In this document: piece after piece, positions 8,910 to 17,861 of the stretch
How the letters are laid out: the number at the start of each line of letters is the position of its first letter
Numbering within the stretch: the first letter of the stretch is position 1
Source: Streptomyces sp. NBC_00273
Lineage (GTDB): Bacteria > Actinomycetota > Actinomycetes > Streptomycetales > Streptomycetaceae
NCBI RefSeq assembly: GCF_036178145.1
Contig: NZ_CP108067.1
Span: 3,162,001-3,226,000, forward strand
Reading direction: 5' to 3'
DNA length: 64,000 nucleotides
Notes under the pieces: model-generated
Databases searched by the model: none
The model's input: only the letters and a program-made list of their open reading frames with translations
What the model was told of the DNA's origin: nothing
Translations under genes and position numbers: made by a program

Positions 8910-10555
8910 CCACCGAAGGCACCGCCGAGGGCCGGGACGCCACGGCCACGGCCGTGGCCACCGCGGCACGGTCCCGGCGGGAACGCGGGGCCGGCCGGCC
9001 CCGGTTCGACGACGTGTGGACCTGGGTGTGCGCGGCCGTCTCCGCACTGGTGGTGCTCGCGGGCCTGGTCCAGGCGGCACCGGGCATCGGCCAGGGACTG
9101 GGATGGTCCGGCGGGCCGGCCGCCCGCGCCGGAGTGGTCGCCGCCACGCTGCTGCTGTTCGCCGGCCAGATCGCCCTGTGCGTGCGGCTGGGGCCGGTAC
9201 TGCTCAGCCCCGCCGAGATCACCTGGCTCCTGCCGCTGCCCGGCGACCGGGGCCGGCTGCTGCGTCCCCGCCTGGTGCGGGCCGTGGCAGTCGCCTGCGC
9301 GGCGGCCCTGCCCACCGGCGCGCTGGCCGTCGCACTCGCCCTGGCCCTGCAGGGCGAGCAGCGGTACGAGGTCCTCCCCGTGGCGCTCCTCGCCCACCTG
9401 GCGCTGGCCTGCCTCGCGGTCGGACTGGGCACCGTGGCCGAGGCCCGCCCCGTTCTGGCGGGCCGGGTCCGGCTGCTCGGCGCCGGTCTGGCACTGGCCG
9501 GAGCGACCGTGCTCGCCTGCGGAACCTCGGCGCCCGTGGTGACCGAGGTAGCGGCCTGGTCCGGACCCTGGGGCTGGGCGGGCGCGGCCGTCGCCACGGC
9601 GGCCGGGCACGGCTCGTCCCTGGCCTGGGCGGCGGCGCTGGCCTGCCTCGCCGCGTGTGCGGCGGGCGCCCTGCGGGAGGCGTTCCGGGCCGTGGCGGGC
9701 ATCCCGACGGACGCCCTCCTCGCCCGGGCCCGCACCGGGCGGGAGGTCACCCGGGGGGCCACGCTGCTGGACCTGCGCGCACTGACCCTCGTCCTGCAGT
9801 CGACCGGCGGACGGCGCCGGCGGACGGCCCGGATCCCGATGCCGAGCTCCCGATGGGCGGTACCGCTGTGGCGGGACGCGGTCGTCCTGCTGCGCCACCC
9901 CTGGCGGCCGGTCCTGGCCTGCGCCGCCCTGGCCGCCGGGTTCGCCCAGTTCCGCGTGGTGGCCGACTGGTTGACGGAGCCGGGCCACGCTGCGGTCAGC
10001 CCCGTGAAGGCGGCGTTCGTGGGCCTGCTCCTCGTCGTACCGCCGTACCTCGCGGCGGTCGCCCTGTCCGAACCCGCCTACCAGGACACGGACCGGCCGC
10101 GCCGCGCCCTGCTGCTGCCGCTGTCGCCCGGTGTCCTGGCCCTCTCCCACCTGGCGGTACCGGTCGCGTTCCTGTGGGCCGCCGGCGGTGTCGGCTGGGC
10201 TGCGGCCCTGCTGTCCGGACCGCCCGCGGGACCGCTCGGTGCGTACGCCACGGCACTGCTGCTCGCGGGTCCCGCGCTGGTCGGCACCACCTTGGTGGGC
10301 GCCTACCGGGGGGCGCCCCGCTACGACCTGCTGGCCCTGTCCCTCGACTGGTACGCGGCCGTGCCGTTCGTCCTGTGGCGGCTGGCCCCCACACTGGCCG
10401 CGGGGTTCGTGACGGCGCCCTACCTGTGGCACATGGCGTACCACCCGACCGCCGGCCCGGACGGGAACACCCTATGGCTGGCCGTCCGCTCAGCCGCCGT
10501 CCTAGCCTGGGCCGCCCACCGCACCAACCGCCAAGCCAAGGACCTCTACACCTGA
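8900..10555 (+). CDS. Large ABC-type multi-pass membrane protein of the thiopeptide cluster
   Basis: GTG 8900 is preferred because GGAGG lies 7 bases upstream; a GTG at 8906 is the alternative, and both overlap the end of the ATPase gene. The ~551-residue protein has about 10-12 hydrophobic segments (for example VWTWVCAAVSALVVLAGLV and the last third, ALVGTTLVGAYRG) with Arg-rich cytoplasmic loops. It has no recognisable substrate-binding domain. It most likely acts as the permease partner of the ATPase. This is the last gene of the cluster; about 100 bases later comes the methyltransferase remnant. Confidence 0.75.
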   Translation: MAVTTEGTAEGRDATATAVATAARSRRERGAGRPRFDDVWTWVCAAVSALVVLAGLVQAAPGIGQGLGWSGGPAARAGVVAATLLLFAGQIALCVRLGPVLLSPAEITWLLPLPGDRGRLLRPRLVRAVAVACAAALPTGALAVALALALQGEQRYEVLPVALLAHLALACLAVGLGTVAEARPVLAGRVRLLGAGLALAGATVLACGTSAPVVTEVAAWSGPWGWAGAAVATAAGHGSSLAWAAALACLAACAAGALREAFRAVAGIPTDALLARARTGREVTRGATLLDLRALTLVLQSTGGRRRRTARIPMPSSRWAVPLWRDAVVLLRHPWRPVLACAALAAGFAQFRVVADWLTEPGHAAVSPVKAAFVGLLLVVPPYLAAVALSEPAYQDTDRPRRALLLPLSPGVLALSHLAVPVAFLWAAGGVGWAAALLSGPPAGPLGAYATALLLAGPALVGTTLVGAYRGAPRYDLLALSLDWYAAVPFVLWRLAPTLAAGFVTAPYLWHMAYHPTAGPDGNTLWLAVRSAAVLAWAAHRTNRQAKDLYT

Positions 10556-10661
10556 CCCCGACCAACACCCCGAGCAACGCCCGCCGCACCCGGCCGCCCC
10601 GCCCCGCAGCAAAGCCGGGTAAACGACGCGACGGCCGGGATACACGCCATCACCCCACAGA

Positions 10662-10720
10662 TCAGGCGCCCTCGCGAACCGGCTCCAGAATCGCCACGCA
10701 CTCCAGGTGGTGCGTCATCG
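10662..10720 (-). pseudogene. 3'-end remnant of RNA uracil methyltransferase gene (left boundary repeat of island)
   Basis: Read on the minus strand this gives MTHHLECVAILEPVREGA and then a stop. The intact methyltransferase gene at 45524-46861 ends MTHHVECVAILEPVTKGA and stop. The two 59-base segments align without gaps with 53 identical bases; the differences are mostly in wobble positions and the last codons. The similarity stops abruptly at 10720/10721. This is the pattern left when an element inserts into the 3' end of a gene and supplies a new 3' end, leaving the old one behind. Confidence 0.85.
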
Positions 10721-10840
10721 TTTACACGTCGCGCGAACCGGGCCCGCAAAAATGGCTGATCAGAGGCGGTTTACCAGCTCTGCGAGCGGGCCGATTCCGA
10801 GCCTGAGCGTCAAACGAGCGTCACGGCTGAATGAACACGC
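10721..10840. other. Left end of island, with paired GCGTCA repeats
   Basis: There is no gene here. At 10807-10823 two GCGTCA copies sit 11 bases apart (GCGTCAAACGAGCGTCA). A near-identical element (GCGTCATTCGAGCGTCA) lies at 45355-45371 near the other end, in the same orientation. One helical turn between half-sites is compatible with recombinase arm-site binding, but chance is not excluded. Confidence 0.45.
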
Positions 10841-11384
10841 TCATTCCTCAAGGTCCACCAACAGCGTCCGGCCCATCGACCAGCCCACCGCTCGTACGCG
10901 GCCAGCTCGGCATGGGCGGCTCCCTGCAGGGTTGCGTCGGCGGCCTCGCGAGCAGCAGCCCGCAACAGGCGCTGGATCAGGCCGTCGCCCTCCAGCTCCA
11001 GGATCAGCCGAACGATGCGCCCGCCGAGGCTGATCAGCTCCTGGATGAAGCGCTCTAGCTATTGGACGAGCTGGCCCCAGCCGACGAAGACGTACTCGCC
11101 CATGTCGTGGAGGTCGATCGTCCGCGTGAGCGATTCCATGAGGCTTGCGCGTTGTCGGCGAGCACGGCAATGCGGCTGGCGAGGGCGGCGCGCGAGATTG
11201 GTCTTGGCCGTATCCGGCACCTCCTCGGCTGCCAGCACGAGGAGGGCCCGCAACTGCGCGACGATGTCGTGCAGCGACGGCCTGCAGCTCACCCCGCCGC
11301 CCCAGCACTTCGCCGTATAAGGCCAGAGCCTGCTCGGCGGCCTCCCCTTCCCACGTCAGCTGGTCGATGAAGCGCTTGGATCAC
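10841..11384 (-). pseudogene. Decayed gene downstream of hsdM, multiple frameshifts and an amber stop
   Basis: Strong Streptomyces-like coding runs follow each other in different minus-strand frames: KRFIDQLTWEGEAAEQALAL (about 11377-11280), then LHDIVAQLRALLVLAAEE (to about 11190), then ALASRIAVLADNAQAS (to about 11140), then MESLTRTIDLHDMGEYVF, ending at a TAG at 11059-11061. The same frame continues past the TAG as LERFIQELISLGGRIVRL to about 10889, where another shift leads to VGWSMGRTLLVDLEE and a stop at 10841. The parent protein would have been about 175 residues, mostly helical. It directly follows hsdM on the same strand, so it was probably the last gene of that operon. I do not recognise the family. 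Confidence 0.75.
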
Positions 11385-11400
11385 GCCTCCCTGGGCGACC

Positions 11401-12909
11401 TCACGTGTCCAGATGGAGACGGATCTGCCGTGCCAATTGATCGGATCGCTCCAGCAGCTCGAGAAGCTCACGCTCCAGTTCGAAGATGAGCTCGTCGGCC
11501 TGCCCCTCGCCCGGGGCCGAGCCCGCCGCCGGCGCCTCGCCGACATATCGACCCGGGGTAAGAATGTACTGGTTCCGCCGGACTTCATCTCCCCCTACGG
11601 AACGGCAGAAGCCGGGCACGTCCTTGTACACGTCGCCTCGGCGACCCGTTCCGCGCCAGGCGTGGTAGACACCGGCGATCTCCGATCGATGACTATCCGT
11701 CAGCACGCGATGAGCTCGCCCGACCAGGTCACCCATACCGCGGGCGTCAACGAAAAGCGTCTGACCACGACGGTCCGCCAATCCCGCTTTCCCCTGCGGC
11801 GACTTGTCCTTGGTCAGGAACCAGACACACGCCGATATCAGAGTGGACGAAAAGAGCTGGGCAGGCAGCGCCACGACACACGCGACCAGGTCGTCCTCAA
11901 CCATCGCCCGGCGAATCTCACCTTCACCCATCTGCTTGGATGACAAGGAACCGTTCGCCAGTACGAGGCCGGCGCTCCCCTGATCACTCAGCTTGTCGAC
12001 GGCGTGCTGCAACCAGGCGAAATTCGCGTTGGTACGCGGTGGAACCCCGTAGCGCCAACGCAGATCCCCCTCGTTGCGCGCCCAATCCCGCATGTTGAAC
12101 GGTGGGTTGGCCAACACCCAGTCCGCCTTGAGCCGCGCACTCGGGTCACGCTCAAGCACATCGGCGCGGCGCAGGTCTGCCGGGACCCCGTTAACGTGCA
12201 GGTTCATCCGCGCCAGCTTCCAGCTGCCGGCGTTCACCTCCTGCCCGTAGTACGCCAGGTCCGCATCCGGATCGCCCCCTCGCTCGACCACGAACCTCGC
12301 TGACTGGATCAGCATCCCGCCGGAACCGCAGCAGGGGTCGTACACACGCCCACGCTCCGGCTGCAACGTCTCGACGAGGAGGCGCACCACACTCCTCGGC
12401 GTGTGGAACTCGCCGCCCTTCTTGCCTTCGAAGCGGGCGAACTCTCCGAGAAGGTTCTCGTACGACGCGGCGTCGAGGGGCTCGTCCAGGAGGGTGAACA
12501 GTTCGGTGACCTGCGATCGCCGCAGGCCTCCGATGAGGGCGTTGGCGGGCGGAAAGAGGTCGGCGAGATCACCCTCGCTTCGCCGCATGGCGTCGAGTGC
12601 CTCGTCGAGCGCCGTCACCGGATCGTCGTCAGGATCCCGGACGCGCCGGATGAGGGTGTCCCAGCGGGCCAGGGGAGGGACCCATCGCGGTCCTCCGGCG
12701 CCATGGAGGAGGTGTTCGTCCCGCAGGCCCTCCGCCTCTGTCCGTCGTCGTGCTTGCTCGAACTCCAAGGACAGGAAGCGAAAGTAGAGCAGGGTCAGGA
12801 CGATGCTCTTGTACTGGGCCGCGTCCATGGTTCCGCGCAGGGTCTTCGTGACCTTCCGCAACAAGCTGGAGGCTGCCGTCTGCTCGTTCTGTGGGGGCAC
12901 ATTACTCAC
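11401..12909 (-). CDS. hsdM: Type I restriction-modification methyltransferase subunit HsdM
   Basis: GTG at 12909 in a GTGA-type overlap with hsdS; 502 residues. The N-terminal helical domain (MDAAQYKSIVLTLLYFRFLS) is typical of HsdM_N. The SAM-binding motif is DPCCGSGGML and the N6-adenine catalytic motif is NPPFN. Both are intact, so it should be an active adenine methyltransferase when bound to HsdS. The frame runs open upstream to 13371, but that part is antisense to no known motif and overlaps hsdS. No HsdR (EcoR124-type translocase/nuclease) gene is adjacent. Confidence 0.93.
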   Translation of the reverse strand: MSNVPPQNEQTAASSLLRKVTKTLRGTMDAAQYKSIVLTLLYFRFLSLEFEQARRRTEAEGLRDEHLLHGAGGPRWVPPLARWDTLIRRVRDPDDDPVTALDEALDAMRRSEGDLADLFPPANALIGGLRRSQVTELFTLLDEPLDAASYENLLGEFARFEGKKGGEFHTPRSVVRLLVETLQPERGRVYDPCCGSGGMLIQSARFVVERGGDPDADLAYYGQEVNAGSWKLARMNLHVNGVPADLRRADVLERDPSARLKADWVLANPPFNMRDWARNEGDLRWRYGVPPRTNANFAWLQHAVDKLSDQGSAGLVLANGSLSSKQMGEGEIRRAMVEDDLVACVVALPAQLFSSTLISACVWFLTKDKSPQGKAGLADRRGQTLFVDARGMGDLVGRAHRVLTDSHRSEIAGVYHAWRGTGRRGDVYKDVPGFCRSVGGDEVRRNQYILTPGRYVGEAPAAGSAPGEGQADELIFELERELLELLERSDQLARQIRLHLDT

Positions 12910-14117
12910 CTCTTGGCTGTCGGATCCCCGGTCATTTCGAACACGACCAGTTCCTGGAGCGCGCGGTTCTCCCTGAGGGCCGCGAGGGCCCGGGCGTGGA
13001 GCGGAGCAGCGATACCGGCGAACCGTTCTCGTACCTCCTCCGGCGGCCACGACAGGGGGAACTTCGAGAACGCCTTCCGGCTCATCGCACGCGCTTGTTC
13101 TCCTTGCGCCGTGGCGACCAGCTCCTCGCTTCTGGCCCGCAACTCGTGGAGCAGCCACATCCGGTCCACCTCGCTTCCCGTGCGGATCGCCAGCATGCCG
13201 CGCCCGGGAACGATAGGCATCGCCGCCGCGACCGTTCTGACTTCGCCCGGCCGCGGTGCGATCAGCAGCGTTCCCGGTGGGCAGGCCATATCGCATGGCG
13301 CCCAGGTGATCCCGGCAGTGCGGTCCAGATGAACCGTCCTGTTGTTGAGTACTTCCCTCGGCGATGCCCATGCGAGGGCTCGGTCACCGTCGAGCCGTCC
13401 GGCCTGGGGAGCACCGCCGATGACCTGGCCTACGTCCGCGACAGTCACTCCTGGCCGGTGCATGCCGCTGCGGGCGTGGCCCTGCGCGAAGCGGCCGAAG
13501 TACGCGTCCGCGAGTTCGGTCGCGCGACCCGCGATCTTCGTGTTCAGCGCCGTCTTCCGTTGCGCGAGATCGATCGTGAGCAGGATCCGCTCACGAAGAT
13601 GCTGTGGCGGAACCGAAAGGGGAAGCTGTTTGAGGTCGGCGAGAGGCAGCGTCGCGTGCTCAGCGCCCGCGGAGCCCACTCGCAGCAGGTCTCGGGCTCG
13701 GGGCGTGCCAAGCCACCAGCGGATCCACATGTCGATCCCGTGGGTCAGTCCGGCCACGGTGAACCGGATGACGGCGACTGATCGGGCGACGTTCCAGTCG
13801 TGGTTGTCCGGACCGGCGACTGCCGTGTCCCCGATCCTCCCGACCAGCACGACGAGGAGATCGTCCGCCCGAAGTGACGTCCGCCGGTTCTGCCGGTGCA
13901 CATCCGGGGCGATCCGTGCAAGCTCGCTCGTGTCTACGGCTCCGTCCGCAATATCGCCGGCCCGGATCATGGGGACGCCCCCCGGGTCGTGCCTGCCTGG
14001 GCGCACCACGCCGTAGGAGACCGACTCGACGCCGGGTACGTCGGCCAGCTCGCATGTGATCCACCCCGGCGCATCGAATGCGCCGGCCTCCCTTGTGCGC
14101 TTCACTCCTGCACCCAC
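12906..14117 (-). CDS. hsdS: Type I restriction specificity subunit HsdS
   Basis: 403 residues with the two-repeat architecture of HsdS: target-recognition domain 1 followed by LKQLPLSVPPQHLRERI and a helix, then target-recognition domain 2 followed by KFPLSWPPEEVRERF and a helix. The two helical spacers set the distance between the half-sites recognised. GTG 14117 overlaps the preceding methylase gene by 16 bases; GTG 14105, in a GTGA overlap with its stop, is an equally possible start. It sits between two HsdM-like genes, so one specificity subunit could serve both. Confidence 0.9.
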   Translation of the reverse strand: MGAGVKRTREAGAFDAPGWITCELADVPGVESVSYGVVRPGRHDPGGVPMIRAGDIADGAVDTSELARIAPDVHRQNRRTSLRADDLLVVLVGRIGDTAVAGPDNHDWNVARSVAVIRFTVAGLTHGIDMWIRWWLGTPRARDLLRVGSAGAEHATLPLADLKQLPLSVPPQHLRERILLTIDLAQRKTALNTKIAGRATELADAYFGRFAQGHARSGMHRPGVTVADVGQVIGGAPQAGRLDGDRALAWASPREVLNNRTVHLDRTAGITWAPCDMACPPGTLLIAPRPGEVRTVAAAMPIVPGRGMLAIRTGSEVDRMWLLHELRARSEELVATAQGEQARAMSRKAFSKFPLSWPPEEVRERFAGIAAPLHARALAALRENRALQELVVFEMTGDPTAKR

Positions 14118-15526
14118 TCCGCCGGTTCCGTCCCGAGTACCTCCCGGAGCCGCTCGCTCATGCGCAGGGCGTGCTCGAAGTGCTCGTACAGCGCGTCTTT
14201 CGGATGCCGGTGCTCCGCCTCGGACAATGCGTCCTCCGTGCTCGCGGGGGCCGTCTGTACGTAACTGCCCGGGCTGAGGTCGTAGCCGCGGCGTGCGATG
14301 TCGTCATGGTTCACAGAGCGGCACCAGTCAACCTGCCCGGTTCCGTCCTCCTGGGCGGAGGAGGTGCCTCTCCAGTTCGCGAAGATCTGCCAGATCCGAT
14401 CGATGGCCGCGTCCGCGCGGGGAGCGCCGCCCGCCCGGTCGGCTGGGGTGCCCAATCGCCGCGCGTCCGCCAGGAGCACTTCGCCCACCCGGGACTTCCG
14501 GCCCCAGCGTGGGCTCGCGCTCTTGTCCCTGGCGAGAAGCCAAAGGGTTGCGCCCGACCTCGTGTGAGGGAAGAGCCGCGACGGCAGGGCCACCACGCCG
14601 GCCAGTAGGTCACGCTCCACCAGGCGGCGGCGGATGTACGACTCCGCAGTGTTGAGCCCTCTCGTCGCACTGTCCGGAAGCAGTACGACTGCCCGCCCTT
14701 GAGCCGACAGCTCGTGCACGACGTGCTGGAGCCAGGCGAAGTTCGCGTTTCCCTTCGGCGGAGGGCCGAGGCTCCACCGTGGGTCTCGGATCAGCTCCTG
14801 GTATCCCCAGTCGTTGGTGTTCAGCGGTGGGTTGGCGAGAATGACATCGGGGGACAGGCCGGTCGGGCCGGCATGCAGGCTGTCGACCGCCTCACCGCCC
14901 AGTTCGTAGTGCAGTCCACCGAGCGTCAGGTTCATCGCTGCGGCGCGACGAGCCTCAGGACGGATGTCCCGGCCATGTACCGCCAGCACACCGGGCCCGT
15001 GCTCCTTTCCGCGCGCCCACTCGTCTGCGGCAACCAGAAGCCTTCCGCTTCCGCAGACGGGGTCAAGGACGCTTTCTCCGGGCTGGGGCGCGGCCAGGCC
15101 GGCCATGAGCCGGGCCAGCGGACGGGGGGTGTAGTAGTCCCCTCCCGCCCCGAACCGGGACGAGTACCGGTCGAGGCAAGCGTCGAACAGGCCTGCGGGC
15201 TGTTCCAGCCGAGCGACCTGGGCGATCAGCGCGGCCAGCGCGCGGTCGGCCTCTCCGTGCAGCCTGCGGGACCGGACCGCCTGATGGGCCACCGGGTCGG
15301 ACAAGCGGCCGAATTCCAGAAGTGCCCATGCTCTGTTCAGCGCAGGCTCAGCGGGCCCGAAGGACCGGTCGAGCCCTGCCCCATCGGGTGCGGGCCACGA
15401 TCTCAGGAAGATCACCTGGAGGGCGAGCTGGTGACCGAGCTCCGGCGCCGAGGCGGCACACAACGCGTCCAACGCGCGCCACACACTTCTTAACTCTGAC
15501 GAGCCGTGCCGTCCGGACAACGTCAT
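14102..15526 (-). CDS. Second HsdM-like N6-adenine DNA methyltransferase
   Basis: 474 residues, ATG in an ATGA overlap with the small membrane gene upstream. It has the SAM motif DPVCGSGRLLVAADEW and the catalytic motif NPPLN, where the usual Phe is replaced by Leu. The N-terminal region diverges from HsdM_N (no YFRFLS), and it is only distantly similar to the other HsdM in the operon, so it is not a recent duplicate. Its order before hsdS and the conserved NANFAWLQH segment shared with the first HsdM suggest that both assemble with HsdS, perhaps as a heterodimer. Confidence 0.85.
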   Translation of the reverse strand: MTLSGRHGSSELRSVWRALDALCAASAPELGHQLALQVIFLRSWPAPDGAGLDRSFGPAEPALNRAWALLEFGRLSDPVAHQAVRSRRLHGEADRALAALIAQVARLEQPAGLFDACLDRYSSRFGAGGDYYTPRPLARLMAGLAAPQPGESVLDPVCGSGRLLVAADEWARGKEHGPGVLAVHGRDIRPEARRAAAMNLTLGGLHYELGGEAVDSLHAGPTGLSPDVILANPPLNTNDWGYQELIRDPRWSLGPPPKGNANFAWLQHVVHELSAQGRAVVLLPDSATRGLNTAESYIRRRLVERDLLAGVVALPSRLFPHTRSGATLWLLARDKSASPRWGRKSRVGEVLLADARRLGTPADRAGGAPRADAAIDRIWQIFANWRGTSSAQEDGTGQVDWCRSVNHDDIARRGYDLSPGSYVQTAPASTEDALSEAEHRHPKDALYEHFEHALRMSERLREVLGTEPAEWVQE

Positions 15527-15711
15527 GACGGCTTCAGCCAGGTGACGGTCGAAATGCCCAGCCCCATGGCACCTGCGAAGGCCACGCCGCCGTACTTGAT
15601 CGCCCCCATCAGCTGTCCCCCATCAGCGAACTGGATGATGCCGGCCAGCAGGCCGACGATCACGGCGGCCTGGATGACCAGAATGAAGAGCAGACTCCTG
15701 TGCTGCTGCAT
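15523..15711 (-). CDS. Small two-helix membrane protein heading the M-S-M operon
   Basis: 62 residues, ATG behind a strong GAGGGGAG site. Two hydrophobic segments are visible: LLFILVIQAAVIVGLLAGII (residues ~7-27) and YGGVAFAGAMGLGISTVTWL (residues ~40-59), joined by a short polar loop. Its TGA overlaps the ATG of the second hsdM-like gene, so it is translationally coupled to the methylation genes. No family recognised. A regulator, anchor or membrane-acting effector are all possible; nothing in the sequence chooses among them. Confidence 0.75.
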   Translation of the reverse strand: MQQHRSLLFILVIQAAVIVGLLAGIIQFADGGQLMGAIKYGGVAFAGAMGLGISTVTWLKPS

Positions 15712-16105
15712 GCTACGACTCCCCTCGATTCTTCAGTGACAGCGCTTCTGACAGGACGAAGGTATGAGTGCGCGGCCCCACGGCTTGGGCAGCATGCAAT
15801 TTTGTTTTTGCATCGACACGGTCTTCCGCCTTGCGCGCGAACGGGATCAGCATCCGGCTCCCATCGCCCGGGCTGACCGCTGCCGGAAGGTCCGTGCGCT
15901 CATGCGGAGCCTCCGGCTCGGCCGGGATGCCGGCCGCCGAGGTCCGGCGGCGCCGGTGTGCGCCCTTCGCCCCCGCACACGGTCATCGGTAAGAGCCGTC
16001 CTGTGCTCGACGCCCGGCCTACGGTGCCGCCGCACCATGCCTCGCCAAGGTCACGATGCGTGCGCGACCGTACGGTTCGTCAGGGTGCACGGATAACCTG
16101 TCGCC
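15712..16105. promoter_or_regulatory. Divergent intergenic region between the M-S-M operon and the + strand operon
   Basis: About 390 bases with no convincing gene. It contains an AT-rich inverted repeat, ATGCAA/TTGCAT at 15794-15799 and 15808-15813, which stands out in this GC-rich DNA and may be an operator. A TAACCT hexamer at 16094-16099 ends 6 bases before the GTG at 16106, which is the spacing expected for the -10 box of a leaderless mRNA; no Shine-Dalgarno is present there. No good -35 box was found. Confidence 0.4.
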
Positions 16106-17806
16106 GTGTACGAAATGACAGATGCGCTCGCCGCCCGTCAGGCGGCAAAGGCAGCCGAACGCGAGCGCTTGACGCGGGCGCGGGAGCGCCGGGAAGGCCG
16201 AGACCCCTCTGCCGTGAGCGGTTTCGTGCAGCGCAAGTGGCGGTGGCTCGGTGTCGGAGGCAGCGAAGCGGTCGAAGCCGTGCTGGCCATGCTTGCGGAG
16301 ACGGCGGCCGCCACCGGGATACCCGAGGCGGACAAGACTGTGCTCCTCCGGGCACTGGAAGGAGATCCCGACCGAGTGGAGTTGTTGCCCGCCGTGCGCT
16401 CGGGCCTTGCCCTCCTTCCACCGGCCTCGATACTGGGGCACATACGAAACCTATGGGCGGCCGGCGTCCAATGGCTCACCGAGGCGGGCCTGGAGCGGTG
16501 CCGGCTGCTGTGTTCGACGGCGCCCAGCCTGGACCTCGTCAGCACGCGGTCCCACGCGGTGACGGGCGGGGCCGCCTTCTCCCTCTTCGCCACCGCCGCC
16601 ACCCGGGGCGCGGTGCCCCTGCCGAACCGGTTCCTGGACGAGCTGCTCCCGTGGGCTCCCCTGACCGTCATCGACGACCTCGTCGATCGCGGCGGGCTGC
16701 TTGCCGAAGACACGCCCTGGATGACGCGGGACGCGCAGGAGGCCCTCTACCTGCGTGCACGGCTCGTGCCGGAGAAAATCACCGATGAGGAAGCGTCGAG
16801 GCTCGGCTGGCAGGGCTTCCTGCGTCGGCAGTCATTCCTGCGTGGTGAGCCGCTCACGCGGCAGGAGCCGGACGACGTGTGGGATCTGCTGTACGACGTC
16901 GTCCTCGACGGCGACCTGACGGTGTTCGACGCGCTCGACGCGGCTCTGCCCCGTACCCAGCAGATCGAACTGCGCGATCTCAAGTCGGGCGCTCTTTCGG
17001 GACAGTGGCCGACGGCCATGGGCGAGGACCTCGGGCTCTGGCAACTGATGGCCGCCCTGTGGGAACCAAGAGAGACCGTGGACGCAGGTCGTAGTCCCTT
17101 CTACGCCCTCATCGCCGCGCGGCGGGCCTACGATGCGGTCAAGGCAGGCGATCTGGAGGCTGCTGCTCGTCAGGCGCATTCGCTGGCGCGCGGCGGCAAC
17201 AGCCGCAGGATCTCGGTAGAGCTCGTGGAGGAAGGCTGCGCCCTTGCTGCCTACGCGGCCGCAGTGCAGAGCGAGAACGCCGAGTCACCCGCGGCCAGGG
17301 ACAGATTGCTCGACTCTGCGGAGAAGTACGCGGAGATGGCCGCAGATCACGGAAGCTCCGTCGCCGAACGCAACCTCCGGCTTCTGCGTGCCTGGCGGGA
17401 GACGAGGCGGAATGTCCGAGGCCGGTTCAGCAATCCCTTCCTCGAAATCGGCCTGGATCACGGTGCCGACGCATGGGAGGAACGCTGCCGAGAGATATTC
17501 CGCGGGCACGAAGGCGACACGAGAGCACAATCCGCCCTGAACATGGCCGAGGAGCGCATCCGAGGAGCGCTGCGCAACGAGGCGGGCTGGGACGTCTTCT
17601 ACCAGCTGCCGCTGGACGCATCGCGCTACGTGATGCCCTCTCAGGTGCCGCAGCATCTCGTGCCGCCGGCGGAGGGCCTGCCGCGCCGGACGCCGGTGAC
17701 GAGTGGTGGGGAGCTGGAGACGATTCGTGCCCGTGCCGCCGTCGAACTCCTCGACGACTTCCGCACCACGGCTCCCCACCTCGACCGCCACAGCTCCACG
17801 CGATGA
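16106..17806 (+). CDS. Hypothetical helical protein, first gene of the Hsp70-kinase-helicase series
   Basis: 566 residues from GTG 16106 (ATG 16115 is possible). It opens with a charged, Ala-rich coiled-coil-like helix (AARQAAKAAERERLTRARER) and continues as mostly alpha-helical sequence with repeated hydrophobic helices, suggestive of a scaffold of helical repeats. There are no catalytic motifs that I recognise and no membrane segments. It is followed after 55 bases by the zinc-knuckle gene and then the Hsp70 gene, so it is likely a partner in the same complex. Codon use is like that of the surrounding chromosome. Confidence 0.7.
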   Translation: MYEMTDALAARQAAKAAERERLTRARERREGRDPSAVSGFVQRKWRWLGVGGSEAVEAVLAMLAETAAATGIPEADKTVLLRALEGDPDRVELLPAVRSGLALLPPASILGHIRNLWAAGVQWLTEAGLERCRLLCSTAPSLDLVSTRSHAVTGGAAFSLFATAATRGAVPLPNRFLDELLPWAPLTVIDDLVDRGGLLAEDTPWMTRDAQEALYLRARLVPEKITDEEASRLGWQGFLRRQSFLRGEPLTRQEPDDVWDLLYDVVLDGDLTVFDALDAALPRTQQIELRDLKSGALSGQWPTAMGEDLGLWQLMAALWEPRETVDAGRSPFYALIAARRAYDAVKAGDLEAAARQAHSLARGGNSRRISVELVEEGCALAAYAAAVQSENAESPAARDRLLDSAEKYAEMAADHGSSVAERNLRLLRAWRETRRNVRGRFSNPFLEIGLDHGADAWEERCREIFRGHEGDTRAQSALNMAEERIRGALRNEAGWDVFYQLPLDASRYVMPSQVPQHLVPPAEGLPRRTPVTSGGELETIRARAAVELLDDFRTTAPHLDRHSSTR

Positions 17807-17861
17807 CCGCACCGACATCCGCGACCTGATCCACCGCCCGAATCGAACGAAGCAGAGCCTG

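Noticed and set aside
10831..11058. 75-residue open frame on the plus strand
   Set aside because: It is antisense to stronger minus-strand coding runs of the pseudogene.
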